Part shown: one piece after another, positions 1 to 7,623 of the stretch
How the letters are laid out: every line of letters begins with the position of its first letter
How positions within the stretch are numbered: position 1 is the stretch's first letter
From: Lachnospiraceae bacterium UBA2868
GTDB lineage: Bacteria > Bacillota_A > Clostridia > Lachnospirales > Lachnospiraceae
NCBI GenBank assembly: GCA_002350465.1
Contig: DEEW01000171.1
Location: 2,722 to 11,439, forward strand
Direction of reading: 5' to 3'
Length of the DNA stretch: 8,718 bases
Notes under the pieces: generated by a model
What the model saw: only the letters and a program-made list of their open reading frames with translations
What the model was told of the DNA's origin: nothing
Databases searched by the model: none
Position numbers and translations under genes: made by a program

Positions 1-1235
1 CTGTATTTTGCCGTGTATTCGTATGCCCTCTTCCAGTTTGCCACTTCCTCGGGAGTAAGCGTATGAAGCGGCAGACGCCCGAATCCAAAATACACCGTAA
101 TCGCCATTATTGCCGCATATGCGGTAACATAGACCACTTCATGCAAAAGCACCGGATCATCTTCCGGTTTCATGCGTTCCATACAGACAAGGGCAACTAC
201 AACTACGGAATGTACCCACAACTGCAGATAATACGACATCAGAGCCCCGTCATTTCTTCCTATTATTGAAAGAGGTGCAATCATGACTATGGATGATACA
301 ACCGACAGAGCAAAAATGTCGTTTTCCTGCACTTTTACTTTATGGGATGTATTTCCTGTTTTCTTTCTTTTTCTGACAGCCATAAATATAGCCGTAACTA
401 CAATGGCAAACAGCCCCGCAAATGTATATATCAGATAGTTAAGCTGGTCCAAAAATGTGGAGAACTTAAAGCCTCCCCCTATTCCGGCTCCGATATAGGT
501 AAATGCAAAAGCCCGCATCCAGTATAGCGGCCATTCTATTGTTATAACGGCTGCTACCGCAATATTCATTCCAAGTGTGATCAAAAAGAGCTTTAATGCT
601 TCCTTTCGTGAATAAAGAAGCATATAGACAAACACCGGGATAGCAACAAACACAAAATACTGCTTCGTATAAAAGCATAATGTAATCCCTACGGAGCACC
701 ATACACACTTATATTTGACTTTTTCCGAAGCAACCCCGTACAGCGTCAGCATCAAAAGCAAGAGCCCCAGATCATCAGGTGCGGCAGATACATAGCCATA
801 TCGCCAGTGACAGAGCATGAACAAAAATGAGGCAAAAAGCGGAGCAATTGTTGTTTTACTGTATTTTTTAACCGCAAAAAATCCTATGATACCGGATCCA
901 AGAATACTGATAACGGATATTACAAAATGAGCCACGACCGCACTGCACTTAAACACTGCAGCTATAGCCGCCGCAAGGAGGCTTGCAAAAAAAGGATAAT
1001 CATAATTAATCCCGGGTACTTCATATTGAATAGATGCTGCCAAATAGGGTGATTTTCCCTCAAGGAACATATTGGTAAGCGCCACACTCGACGCCTCCTG
1101 AATCTCCTGAGGGTAAGGTAATGCTATGGCACCCGCATAGATAACTCTTACGACAAACAAAACCACGGTAACAAATGCGGCCAGTGTCAGAAGCTTATAT
1201 GCGATTTTTTGCTCTGTAATGTTTTTGAAATGCAT
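1..1235 (-). CDS. Polytopic GT-C-like membrane glycosyltransferase (partial, C-terminus beyond left edge)
   Basis: The reading frame stays open from ATG 1235-1233 to the left edge, giving about 411 residues with no stop; it is incomplete at its C-terminus. The product is very hydrophobic. It has an N-terminal membrane segment (about residues 13-33), then a luminal-type loop with GKSPY and YDYPFFASLL, and many further helices separated by short basic loops such as KKYSK and RKRKKT. A first loop with acidic or aromatic residues followed by a G-x-x-PY...YP motif is typical of GT-C fold enzymes (PMT/ArnT/GT87-like), which transfer sugars from polyprenyl-phosphate carriers outside the membrane. 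The ATG directly follows the TAG of the upstream GT2 gene with no gap and no strong ribosome site, so translational coupling is likely. The GT2 neighbour would make the lipid-linked donor. The membrane protein call is firm; glycosyltransferase activity is inferred from topology, motifs and context, and a flippase or polymerase-like role remains possible. Confidence 0.72.
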   Translation of the reverse strand, partial: MHFKNITEQKIAYKLLTLAAFVTVVLFVVRVIYAGAIALPYPQEIQEASSVALTNMFLEGKSPYLAASIQYEVPGINYDYPFFASLLAAAIAAVFKCSAVVAHFVISVISILGSGIIGFFAVKKYSKTTIAPLFASFLFMLCHWRYGYVSAAPDDLGLLLLMLTLYGVASEKVKYKCVWCSVGITLCFYTKQYFVFVAIPVFVYMLLYSRKEALKLFLITLGMNIAVAAVITIEWPLYWMRAFAFTYIGAGIGGGFKFSTFLDQLNYLIYTFAGLFAIVVTAIFMAVRKRKKTGNTSHKVKVQENDIFALSVVSSIVMIAPLSIIGRNDGALMSYYLQLWVHSVVVVALVCMERMKPEDDPVLLHEVVYVTAYAAIMAITVYFGFGRLPLHTLTPEEVANWKRAYEYTAKY

Positions 1236-2192
1236 CTAGTCTACCGAATGATCATCAAAATTGATACGCTCTTCCTCGACTACAACCGGTCGGTGTATGA
1301 CTCTGGTATTGATGTTTAGCACATACTCACCCAGAAATCCGATAAAGAACAGCTGAAGTGATCCGAGCAGAAAAACACCTATGACCATCGGTGCGTAACC
1401 TGCCGAGAAGGAATCCCAGCGTGTAAGCTTAAGTACCAGATACACAAGGGCAACGATAAAACTGATTACCCCTGCCGTAAATCCTATGAGAGTGGCAAGA
1501 CGCAGTCCCACCTTGGTGTAGCTCGTAAAGCTAAGCATCGCACCGTCATACAGGCTGTAAAAATTGTTATGGGTCTTGCCTGCACGACGCTCTTCCTGCT
1601 CATATGTGACTTCTACCATATTAAAACCTTCGGCATATTCGGCTACTATACCGCGAAGGAACGGAATAGGATCATCTAGCTCACGAAGGAGTTTCACGAA
1701 TGATCTGTCGTACAGCCCGAATCCTGTGAAGTGTTCTATGAGCTTGACCGGTGACATCCTCTTGATGATCTTGTAATAACAGCTTCTTAAGAAATACAGA
1801 ATTCCGGATTCCTTGCTTGAAGTCTTGATTCCGCTTACGATCTTGTGACCCTTTTCCCACTCACGGACAAATACCGGGATCATATTGACAGGCTCTTGAA
1901 AATCCGCTGCAATTGATATGGTACAGTCCCCCGTAGTCTGGCATATACCGTAAAATGGCGAATTAAACTGCCCGAAGTTGGTCACATTAAATATAGCCTT
2001 GATCTTCGGATTGTTGGCGCAAAGATTCCGGATCACATCTCTTGTGCCATCCTTGCTGCAGTTATCTATAAATACTATCTCATAATCATACTGAGGGAGT
2101 GCTTCATTAAAAACATTCACTATTGAATTAGCCATCAGTTCCGCATTCTCAACTTCGTTGTAACACGGGATCATCACACTTATTGTCTTCAT
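1236..2192 (-). CDS. GT2 polyprenyl-phosphate glycosyltransferase, GtrB/DPM1-like, membrane anchored
   Basis: This 318-residue family 2 glycosyltransferase has the length usual for bactoprenol glucosyltransferases (GtrB, CsbB) and the dolichol-phosphate mannose synthase group. It carries a GT-A nucleotide-binding start (VMIPCYNE, residues 6-13), FIDNCSKDGT at 41-50 and a donor/metal site region IAADFQEP at 94-101. The membrane-proximal segment RRAGKTHNNFYSL (202-214) corresponds to the family's R-x-GxSk region. Two C-terminal transmembrane helices follow (about 232-256 and 267-290), then a charged tail. Such enzymes load a sugar from a nucleotide donor onto undecaprenyl phosphate on the cytoplasmic face. 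The start at 2192 is chosen because the family motif follows at once and GGGGGAAGGA lies 4 nt upstream; an in-frame codon at 2315 would add 41 unrelated residues inside the VTC gene. The usual DxD first acidic residue is Ala96 here. Sugar specificity cannot be read from sequence. Confidence 0.9.
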   Translation of the reverse strand: MKTISVMIPCYNEVENAELMANSIVNVFNEALPQYDYEIVFIDNCSKDGTRDVIRNLCANNPKIKAIFNVTNFGQFNSPFYGICQTTGDCTISIAADFQEPVNMIPVFVREWEKGHKIVSGIKTSSKESGILYFLRSCYYKIIKRMSPVKLIEHFTGFGLYDRSFVKLLRELDDPIPFLRGIVAEYAEGFNMVEVTYEQEERRAGKTHNNFYSLYDGAMLSFTSYTKVGLRLATLIGFTAGVISFIVALVYLVLKLTRWDSFSAGYAPMVIGVFLLGSLQLFFIGFLGEYVLNINTRVIHRPVVVEEERINFDDHSVD

Positions 2193-2206
2193 ATGATCCT
2201 TCCCCC
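2193..2206 (-). promoter_or_regulatory. Ribosome binding site deciding the GT2 start
   Basis: On the minus strand, GGGGGAAGGA (2206-2197) sits 4 nt before ATG 2192-2190. It supports the shorter GT2 start over the longer frame that would begin at 2315 within the preceding gene. Confidence 0.75.
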
Positions 2207-2220
2207 ATATTCTTGAGAGC

Positions 2221-2242
2221 CACGCCATTAACAGTGGGCGTG
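2221..2242 (-). other. Small hairpin in the VTC-GT2 intergenic gap
   Basis: A 6-bp perfect inverted repeat (cacgcc 2221-2226, ggcgtg 2237-2242) with a 10-nt loop lies just after the VTC stop in a 52-bp gap. No U-tract follows, so it is not an intrinsic terminator. It could be an mRNA processing or stability element, or chance. Confidence 0.3.
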
Positions 2243-2244
2243 AC

Positions 2245-2937
2245 CTAAGAGAACTTACGTGCAAGGTAATACTTGGAAAAGGTTTCCCTGCGCATTCTGC
2301 CGTGTTCCACCGCATGTGCTATGTGATCTGGCAAAAAGCTGTCATATTTTACTTCTATAAGGTTTTGTCCTCTATGCAGCACCGGCCGGCAGTTAATTGC
2401 CTCGCATGACAGGAAACGGCCAAAATCACGGGACGATCTGATATTTCTGTCTATCGTAACCCTTACATTCCCCCTGCTGCACACAAACGGCCACCTTTCG
2501 TATTCAACAATGACCGTAGGCCTCAGCCCTTCTGTCCTCATTTCACGTATGAACATATTTAGAAGTGCCGGATTGGATTCGGAAATCGCAGGTCTTCTGC
2601 TAATAATACTTCTATAAGTATCAATGTCGATAGAACACGCCTGTTTTCTGATGAGATCCGCTTTTTTGATTTTTCGCTCCAGGCTTATAATACCTGTACT
2701 GCGATTATATATCCTGATCCGCCACTTGATACGCTCATCAACGCCATCAATATTCTGGTTTAGGTATGAATCCGCATAATCATCAAAGTACATGCTTCTG
2801 ATGCTGTAGTACCCGTTTGCTCCTACATGAGAGTCCCTTTTCATCAGTGCACTTAGGCGGCTCTGCACACCTATCAGATTGATTTCGGGTTCTATATATT
2901 TGAATTCGTGTCGAAATCCGTCCAACTGCTCAAACAT
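2245..2937 (-). CDS. VTC-domain protein, polyphosphate polymerase-like
   Basis: The 230-residue protein is essentially one VTC domain, a CYTH-like triphosphate tunnel fold. In yeast Vtc4 this domain polymerises polyphosphate from ATP gamma-phosphates inside a basic tunnel. The expected tunnel residues appear in order: RHEFKY at 9-14, SMYFDD at 48-53, KWRIRIY at 71-77, LERK at 87-90, VEYER at 145-149, VRVTIDRNIR at 158-167, IEVKYDSFLP at 194-203 and SKYYLA at 221-226. There is no membrane segment, so it is probably cytosolic or membrane-associated through partners. The start at 2937 overlaps the end of the rfbG-type gene by 46 nt; AGAGGA about 10 nt upstream supports it, and the essential RHEFKY motif lies inside the overlap, so a later start would lose it. 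Bacterial VTC genes often sit beside DUF4956 membrane proteins; none is visible here, and all neighbours are glycan genes. The family call is strong; polyphosphate as the product is inferred. Confidence 0.88.
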   Translation of the reverse strand: MFEQLDGFRHEFKYIEPEINLIGVQSRLSALMKRDSHVGANGYYSIRSMYFDDYADSYLNQNIDGVDERIKWRIRIYNRSTGIISLERKIKKADLIRKQACSIDIDTYRSIISRRPAISESNPALLNMFIREMRTEGLRPTVIVEYERWPFVCSRGNVRVTIDRNIRSSRDFGRFLSCEAINCRPVLHRGQNLIEVKYDSFLPDHIAHAVEHGRMRRETFSKYYLARKFS

Positions 2938-4067
2938 TCTAAGTAGTCCTCTATCTGTTGTTTTGTAACAGACTTAAGGTCGCTGTTTATACTGTACGCT
3001 TTATACCATTTAACAAGCTCACGCATGGTCCTGTCCGCATCCCAGAGTGGATGCCATCCGAGTCTCTCTTTGATTCTGGTGCAGTCAAGTTTCAGATATT
3101 TGTCCTCGTGAGGGCCTCCGTCTGATTTGTTGATCCACGCTATCTTCCCATTTGTGTTTTTATTACTTTCCGCTCCTGCTGCGGTTTTGAGAGCAAACGA
3201 ATTCCAATTATCACAAAACATTGTCGCTATCTTAGCTGTAGATAACGCATCCTTATCATCGGGACCCACATTATAGCACCCTTCAACAGACGGATCCATA
3301 TACTGTCCGGCTGCTACTCCCAGATAACATACAACAGGCTCTAATACATGCTGATAAGGTCTTATTGAATAAGGATTCCTTACTATTATATCTTTTCCTT
3401 CTATCGCCGCCCTTACACAGTCCGGAATTATACGATCCTGGGCAAAATCACCGCCTCCTATTACATTTCCGGCACGCATAGTTGTTACCGGAATTCCCTT
3501 TTCCTTAAAGAACGAATTCCTGTAACTGTAGGTTACCAGTTCGGAACATGACTTTGAATTGGCGTAAGGATCATATCCGCAAAGTTTCTCTTCTTCGCGG
3601 TAGCCTTCATCCCGCTCGGTGTTAAGATACACTTTGTCGGTTGTAACATTTATGATGCTCTTTACACTATCTGTAAGACGACAGCATTCAAGTACATTGA
3701 CAGTACCCATGATATTCGTCTCATACGTGTATACCGGATCTTTGTAGGAGCTTCGAACCAGGGGCTGTGCCGCCATGTGTATAACTATTTCCGGCTGCAC
3801 CTCGGCAAATGTCTCTTTTAACTTATCAAGATTACGGATGTCCGCATATATGTTTACAAGCTCGCCTGCGCAGTTTTCAAAAGGACGTACAGGAACATTA
3901 TCCTCACCGTTTAACCCGAGCAGTTCAAAAAGGCTCGGATCCGTAGGAGGTTTAAGAGCATATCCTGTGATTTTTGCTCCTGCCATCAGAAGCACTGCCA
4001 CCATCCATGAACCCTTAAAGCCGGTGTGACCTGTCACAAGAACTTTCTTATCTTTATAGAATGTCAT
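2892..4067 (-). CDS. rfbG: CDP-glucose 4,6-dehydratase (SDR/NAD-dependent epimerase-dehydratase family)
   Basis: This extended short-chain dehydrogenase converts CDP-D-glucose to CDP-4-keto-6-deoxy-D-glucose using bound NAD+, the entry to CDP-linked deoxysugars of surface polysaccharides. From ATG 4067 it has 391 residues. The Rossmann motif VTGHTGFKGSW is at 11-21, HMAAQPLVRSSY at 97-108, the catalytic TTDKVY at 142-147 and YANSK (Tyr168, Lys172) at 168-172. RAGNVIGGGD at 198-207 and RPYQHV at 236-241 bind substrate. TGHTGFKGSW, TTDKVY and RPYQHVLEP are characteristic of RfbG rather than of dTDP- or GDP-sugar dehydratases. The start at 4067 is preferred over 4082 because AAGGA lies just before it and the candidate promoter places the transcript start close to 4083. 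Family members are usually about 355-365 residues; the extra length is a linker near 296-310 and a tail after residue 376 that overlaps the next gene. No cytidylyltransferase (rfbF) or downstream rfbH is visible. Confidence 0.9.
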   Translation of the reverse strand: MTFYKDKKVLVTGHTGFKGSWMVAVLLMAGAKITGYALKPPTDPSLFELLGLNGEDNVPVRPFENCAGELVNIYADIRNLDKLKETFAEVQPEIVIHMAAQPLVRSSYKDPVYTYETNIMGTVNVLECCRLTDSVKSIINVTTDKVYLNTERDEGYREEEKLCGYDPYANSKSCSELVTYSYRNSFFKEKGIPVTTMRAGNVIGGGDFAQDRIIPDCVRAAIEGKDIIVRNPYSIRPYQHVLEPVVCYLGVAAGQYMDPSVEGCYNVGPDDKDALSTAKIATMFCDNWNSFALKTAAGAESNKNTNGKIAWINKSDGGPHEDKYLKLDCTRIKERLGWHPLWDADRTMRELVKWYKAYSINSDLKSVTKQQIEDYLECLSSWTDFDTNSNI

Positions 4068-4076
4068 TATGTCCTT
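4068..4076 (-). promoter_or_regulatory. Ribosome binding site deciding the rfbG start
   Basis: On the minus strand AAGGA (4076-4072) stands 4 nt before ATG 4067-4065. The earlier in-frame ATG at 4082 has only AT-rich sequence upstream and no purine-rich site, so the 4067 start is favoured. Confidence 0.65.
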
Positions 4077-4089
4077 AATCATAGGTTAT

Positions 4090-4118
4090 ATTATGCAATA
4101 TATCCGGACAAAAAACAA
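4090..4118 (-). promoter_or_regulatory. Candidate sigma-A promoter for the rfbG-VTC-GT2 operon
   Basis: Reading the minus strand, TTGTTT (4118-4113) is followed by a 17-nt spacer and CATAAT (4095-4090, 5 of 6 to TATAAT). The -35 is weak (3 of 6) and overlaps the last stem base and U-tract of the groEL terminator. Initiation would fall near 4083, leaving a leader of about 16 nt before ATG 4067. It is inferred from sequence only; readthrough from groEL is the alternative. Confidence 0.45.
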
Positions 4119-4141
4119 GCCCGGCACTTTCGTGCCGGGCT
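4110..4141 (-). terminator. Intrinsic terminator of groESL
   Basis: A perfect 10-bp GC-rich stem (4118-4127 paired with 4132-4141) closes a GAAA tetraloop on the minus strand. It is followed by TG and six T (4115-4110), giving a classic Rho-independent terminator 20 nt after the groEL stop. Confidence 0.93.
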
Positions 4142-4161
4142 CATATAATCTTTCGATGGAA

Positions 4162-5798
<1,637 letters not shown>

Positions 5799-5821
5799 AA
5801 ATTACCTTTACTTAATGTCGT

Positions 5822-5915
5822 CAATTCAGTTGCCCGGTATCCCTCGCCGGGATGGCATCCCGAACTTCATTCGGGATAACAGACAGGTTCTTCCCAATTC
5901 ACTCCGTGAATCGGG
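5822..5915 (-). repeat. Structured palindromic element between groES and groEL
   Basis: The 140-bp gap contains three inverted repeats: cccgg 5833-5837 with ccggg 5847-5851; an 8-bp perfect stem atcccgaa 5857-5864 with ttcgggat 5870-5877 (5-nt loop); and attcac 5897-5902 with gtgaat 5906-5911, extendable to ccc 5893-5895 with ggg 5913-5915. Alternative pairings exist: atccc 5839-5843 with gggat 5849-5853, or that gggat with atccc 5857-5861. The 7-mer caattca occurs at 5822-5828 and again at 5895-5901, flanking a 66-bp core. There is no U-tract to make any of these a terminator. It may be a REP- or MITE-like repeat, or an mRNA processing or stability element; genomic copy number is unknown. 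Confidence 0.55.
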
Positions 5916-5924
5916 CCCCTCCTA

Positions 5925-6279
<355 letters not shown>

Positions 6280-6291
6280 ACCACAAGAAAT

Positions 6292-6320
6292 AAAATAGCA
6301 CTGTGACCTCTGTATGTCAA
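6292..6320 (-). promoter_or_regulatory. Sigma-A promoter of groESL
   Basis: On the minus strand, a consensus -35 TTGACA (6320-6315) is separated by exactly 17 nt from TATTTT (6297-6292, 4 of 6 to TATAAT). Initiation is predicted near 6285, just upstream of CIRCE. A perfect -35 and optimal spacing fit a strong vegetative promoter repressed by HrcA. Confidence 0.85.
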
Positions 6321-6327
6321 GTGCTAT
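6295..6327 (-). promoter_or_regulatory. Second CIRCE-like palindrome bracketing the groESL promoter
   Basis: On the minus strand ATAGCACT (6327-6320) pairs with AGTGCTAT (6302-6295). TGAC (6319-6316) and GTCA (6307-6304) extend the match with a single unpaired C at 6303. The arms share the core TAGCACT/AGTGCTA with CIRCE, but their spacing is much larger than 9 nt. The left arm runs into the -35 and the right arm into the -10. It may be a weak HrcA site, an operator for another regulator, or a decayed CIRCE copy. Confidence 0.6.
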
Positions 6328-6401
6328 ATTATGATTTTTATGTGAAATTATTCATCGAGCAGTCTTTTACTGTTTTTTACTCTTTGTGTCAACTAACGAA
6401 A
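6328..6401 (-). other. AT-rich spacer between the fdtA-like gene and the groESL promoter; possible upstream promoter
   Basis: This 74-bp stretch holds no gene and no convincing terminator for the fdtA-like gene; the only fold is a 4-bp cagt/actg hairpin. On the minus strand TTGACA (6392-6387) is followed after 17 nt by TAAAAG (6369-6364), a second, weaker promoter candidate outside the CIRCE region. Readthrough from the sugar genes into groESL therefore seems possible. Confidence 0.35.
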
Positions 6402-6824
6402 TTATCGTAGGTCACCTTGTTCTTTCATAATTTCAAGGTAGTCATCATACTCGCGTATGTATTCACTTCCGTCATAGTGGGTGCTTGCAAGTACAAGAAG
6501 CACGGAGTCCGGTGAAAAATCAAACATTTCCTTCCATATCATTTTGGGAATATACACTCCCTCCATCGGGCGGTTAAGCTCAACGATCTCCTTGTTTTCT
6601 CCGTCAGTAATCATTACCCTTGAAGATCCGGCAACATTAATAAGTACAAATTCGGAATTCCTGTTTGCATGCTGACCCCGGACTACAGTATCGTCAGACC
6701 CGTATATGTAGAAAACCCTTTCTATCTTAAACGGAATATCTATCTCTCCTTCCGCAACAACAAGCTTTCCTCTGTCATCGCCAAGATCGGCAAATTGAAG
6801 TTTTCTGTAAAGTTCACGTGTCAT
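6402..6824 (-). CDS. FdtA/QdtA-like sugar 3,4-ketoisomerase (WxcM-type cupin)
   Basis: The 140-residue single-domain cupin has the length and motif order of TDP-4-keto-6-deoxyglucose 3,4-ketoisomerases (FdtA, QdtA), which move the keto group from C4 to C3 before 3-amination. Visible motifs are GDDRGKLVVAEG (15-26), IPFKIERVFYIYG (30-42), VRGQHANRNSEFVLINVAGS (48-67), ITDGE (72-76), VYIPKMIWKEM (90-100) and LVLASTHYDGSEYIREYDDYL (110-130). Family members usually carry two histidines as RGxHAH; here the pair is His52 and Asn54. A good ribosome site (AGGAGA) lies about 6 nt before ATG 6824. It follows the acyltransferase gene by 45 bp, as expected of a sugar-modifying pair, but no RmlA/B or 3-aminotransferase is visible. 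The fold and family are firm; activity on CDP- or dTDP-4-keto-6-deoxyhexose is uncertain, and a non-isomerase cupin role is possible. Confidence 0.8.
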   Translation of the reverse strand: MTRELYRKLQFADLGDDRGKLVVAEGEIDIPFKIERVFYIYGSDDTVVRGQHANRNSEFVLINVAGSSRVMITDGENKEIVELNRPMEGVYIPKMIWKEMFDFSPDSVLLVLASTHYDGSEYIREYDDYLEIMKEQGDLR

Positions 6825-6869
6825 ATTAATCTCCTGTATTCGCAGAACCCTGAAATTACTAAGTGGTTC

Positions 6870-7607
6870 TCACTCCTCATTACTTAAAAATAATCCCGGA
6901 TTGCAGAATTCTTTGGAATGCTCAGTTATCCACTCGTCTCCTTTATCCCACCAGCGAAGATTTAAAAGCTTTTTAACTGTTTCCTCATCGAACCTTTCAC
7001 CAATCCTTTTTGCAGGAACCCCTGCATATATCGCATAAGGTTCCACATCGGATAGTACAAGGCTGCCTGCTCCCACAACCGCACCGTCGCCGACGGTCAC
7101 CCCGTCAGTTATCATTACACCTTTTCCGATCCAGACGTCATTACCGATTGTAATGTTTATGTAATGGTTTTTGTCGGTGAATCTGGCCTCTTCAAACTTT
7201 TCGATACGGTCGCCCTTCACATACGTGTATCCGTATTGAGCCGCCGTCGAATAAAAAGCCGGGTGCACCGCAATACACTCCCCCTTCACAGGATGCCGCC
7301 CGATAGCAGTATTTAAGCCGGCCACGCAGCTATACCTTCCTATACGTGTATTTGAGATAACAGAATCTCTTCCGATAAACGAACTGTATCCCACCTCAAC
7401 ATGCTCAAGTTCTGCCTTGTCGGCAATACAGTTTCTCCCTTCAAGAACTGTTCCCTTGTAGAGATATGCCCCTTTACCTATGATGCTGTCATATTTTCTC
7501 TCTATCACCATCTTGACAAAGGGAAAGCATATACTCCTGTATATGAGGGAGCCGGTGTCGGCCAATTTGCGCATTATGAATTGTCCTGTCGATTCCATTT
7601 TTTTCAT
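6870..7607 (-). CDS. CatB-like hexapeptide-repeat acyltransferase
   Basis: The 245-residue protein is a left-handed beta-helix acyltransferase, a family that transfers acetyl groups from acetyl-CoA to sugars, antibiotics or amino sugars as trimers. Hexapeptide repeats run from about residue 43 to 104 (GKGAYLYKG, AELEHVEVG, SVISNTRIG). A loop insertion follows with IGRHP (102-106, His105 the likely catalytic base) and VHPAFYS (114-120). A second set of repeats has IGNDVWIGKGVMI (154-166) and VGDGAVVGAGSLV (172-184). The CatB-type ending YAIYAGVPAKRIGERF (191-206) and LLNLRWWDKGDEW (214-226) closes it. An N-terminal helical extension of about 40 residues is unrelated to the repeats. ATG 7607 has AAAAGGGA 4 nt upstream. 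It starts 16 bp after dgt and precedes the fdtA-like gene, which favours a sugar O- or N-acetyltransferase over an antibiotic resistance enzyme; substrate unknown. Confidence 0.87.
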   Translation of the reverse strand: MKKMESTGQFIMRKLADTGSLIYRSICFPFVKMVIERKYDSIIGKGAYLYKGTVLEGRNCIADKAELEHVEVGYSSFIGRDSVISNTRIGRYSCVAGLNTAIGRHPVKGECIAVHPAFYSTAAQYGYTYVKGDRIEKFEEARFTDKNHYINITIGNDVWIGKGVMITDGVTVGDGAVVGAGSLVLSDVEPYAIYAGVPAKRIGERFDEETVKKLLNLRWWDKGDEWITEHSKEFCNPGLFLSNEE

Positions 7608-7623
7608 ACTGTCCCTTTTGGCA

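Noticed and set aside
63..708. Short frames on both strands at the left end
   Set aside because: They are shadows of the long minus-strand membrane-protein frame, which is open across 1-1235 and has consistent hydrophobic coding character.
2193..2315. N-terminal extension of the GT2 frame to 2315
   Set aside because: It would overlap the VTC 3' end with 41 residues unrelated to GT2 proteins; a strong ribosome site and the family N-terminus place the start at 2192.
4068..4082. Earlier in-frame ATG of rfbG at 4082
   Set aside because: It lacks a ribosome site and would lie at the very 5' end of the transcript from the candidate promoter. Not fully excluded.
5828..5899. Tiny frame in the groES-groEL gap (TTG start, 23 codons, containing MKFGMPSRRGIPGN)
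   Set aside because: It is short, built from the palindromic repeats and starts with a weak codon. The sequence is better explained by RNA or DNA structure.
6344..6405. Direct repeat gaaattat at 6344-6351 and 6398-6405
   Set aside because: Eight AT-rich bases in an AT-rich spacer are readily expected by chance.
6844..6870. Inverted repeat agaacc/ggttct at the acyltransferase stop
   Set aside because: A 6-bp stem with a 15-nt loop and no T-run is too weak for a terminator; the genes are more likely co-transcribed.
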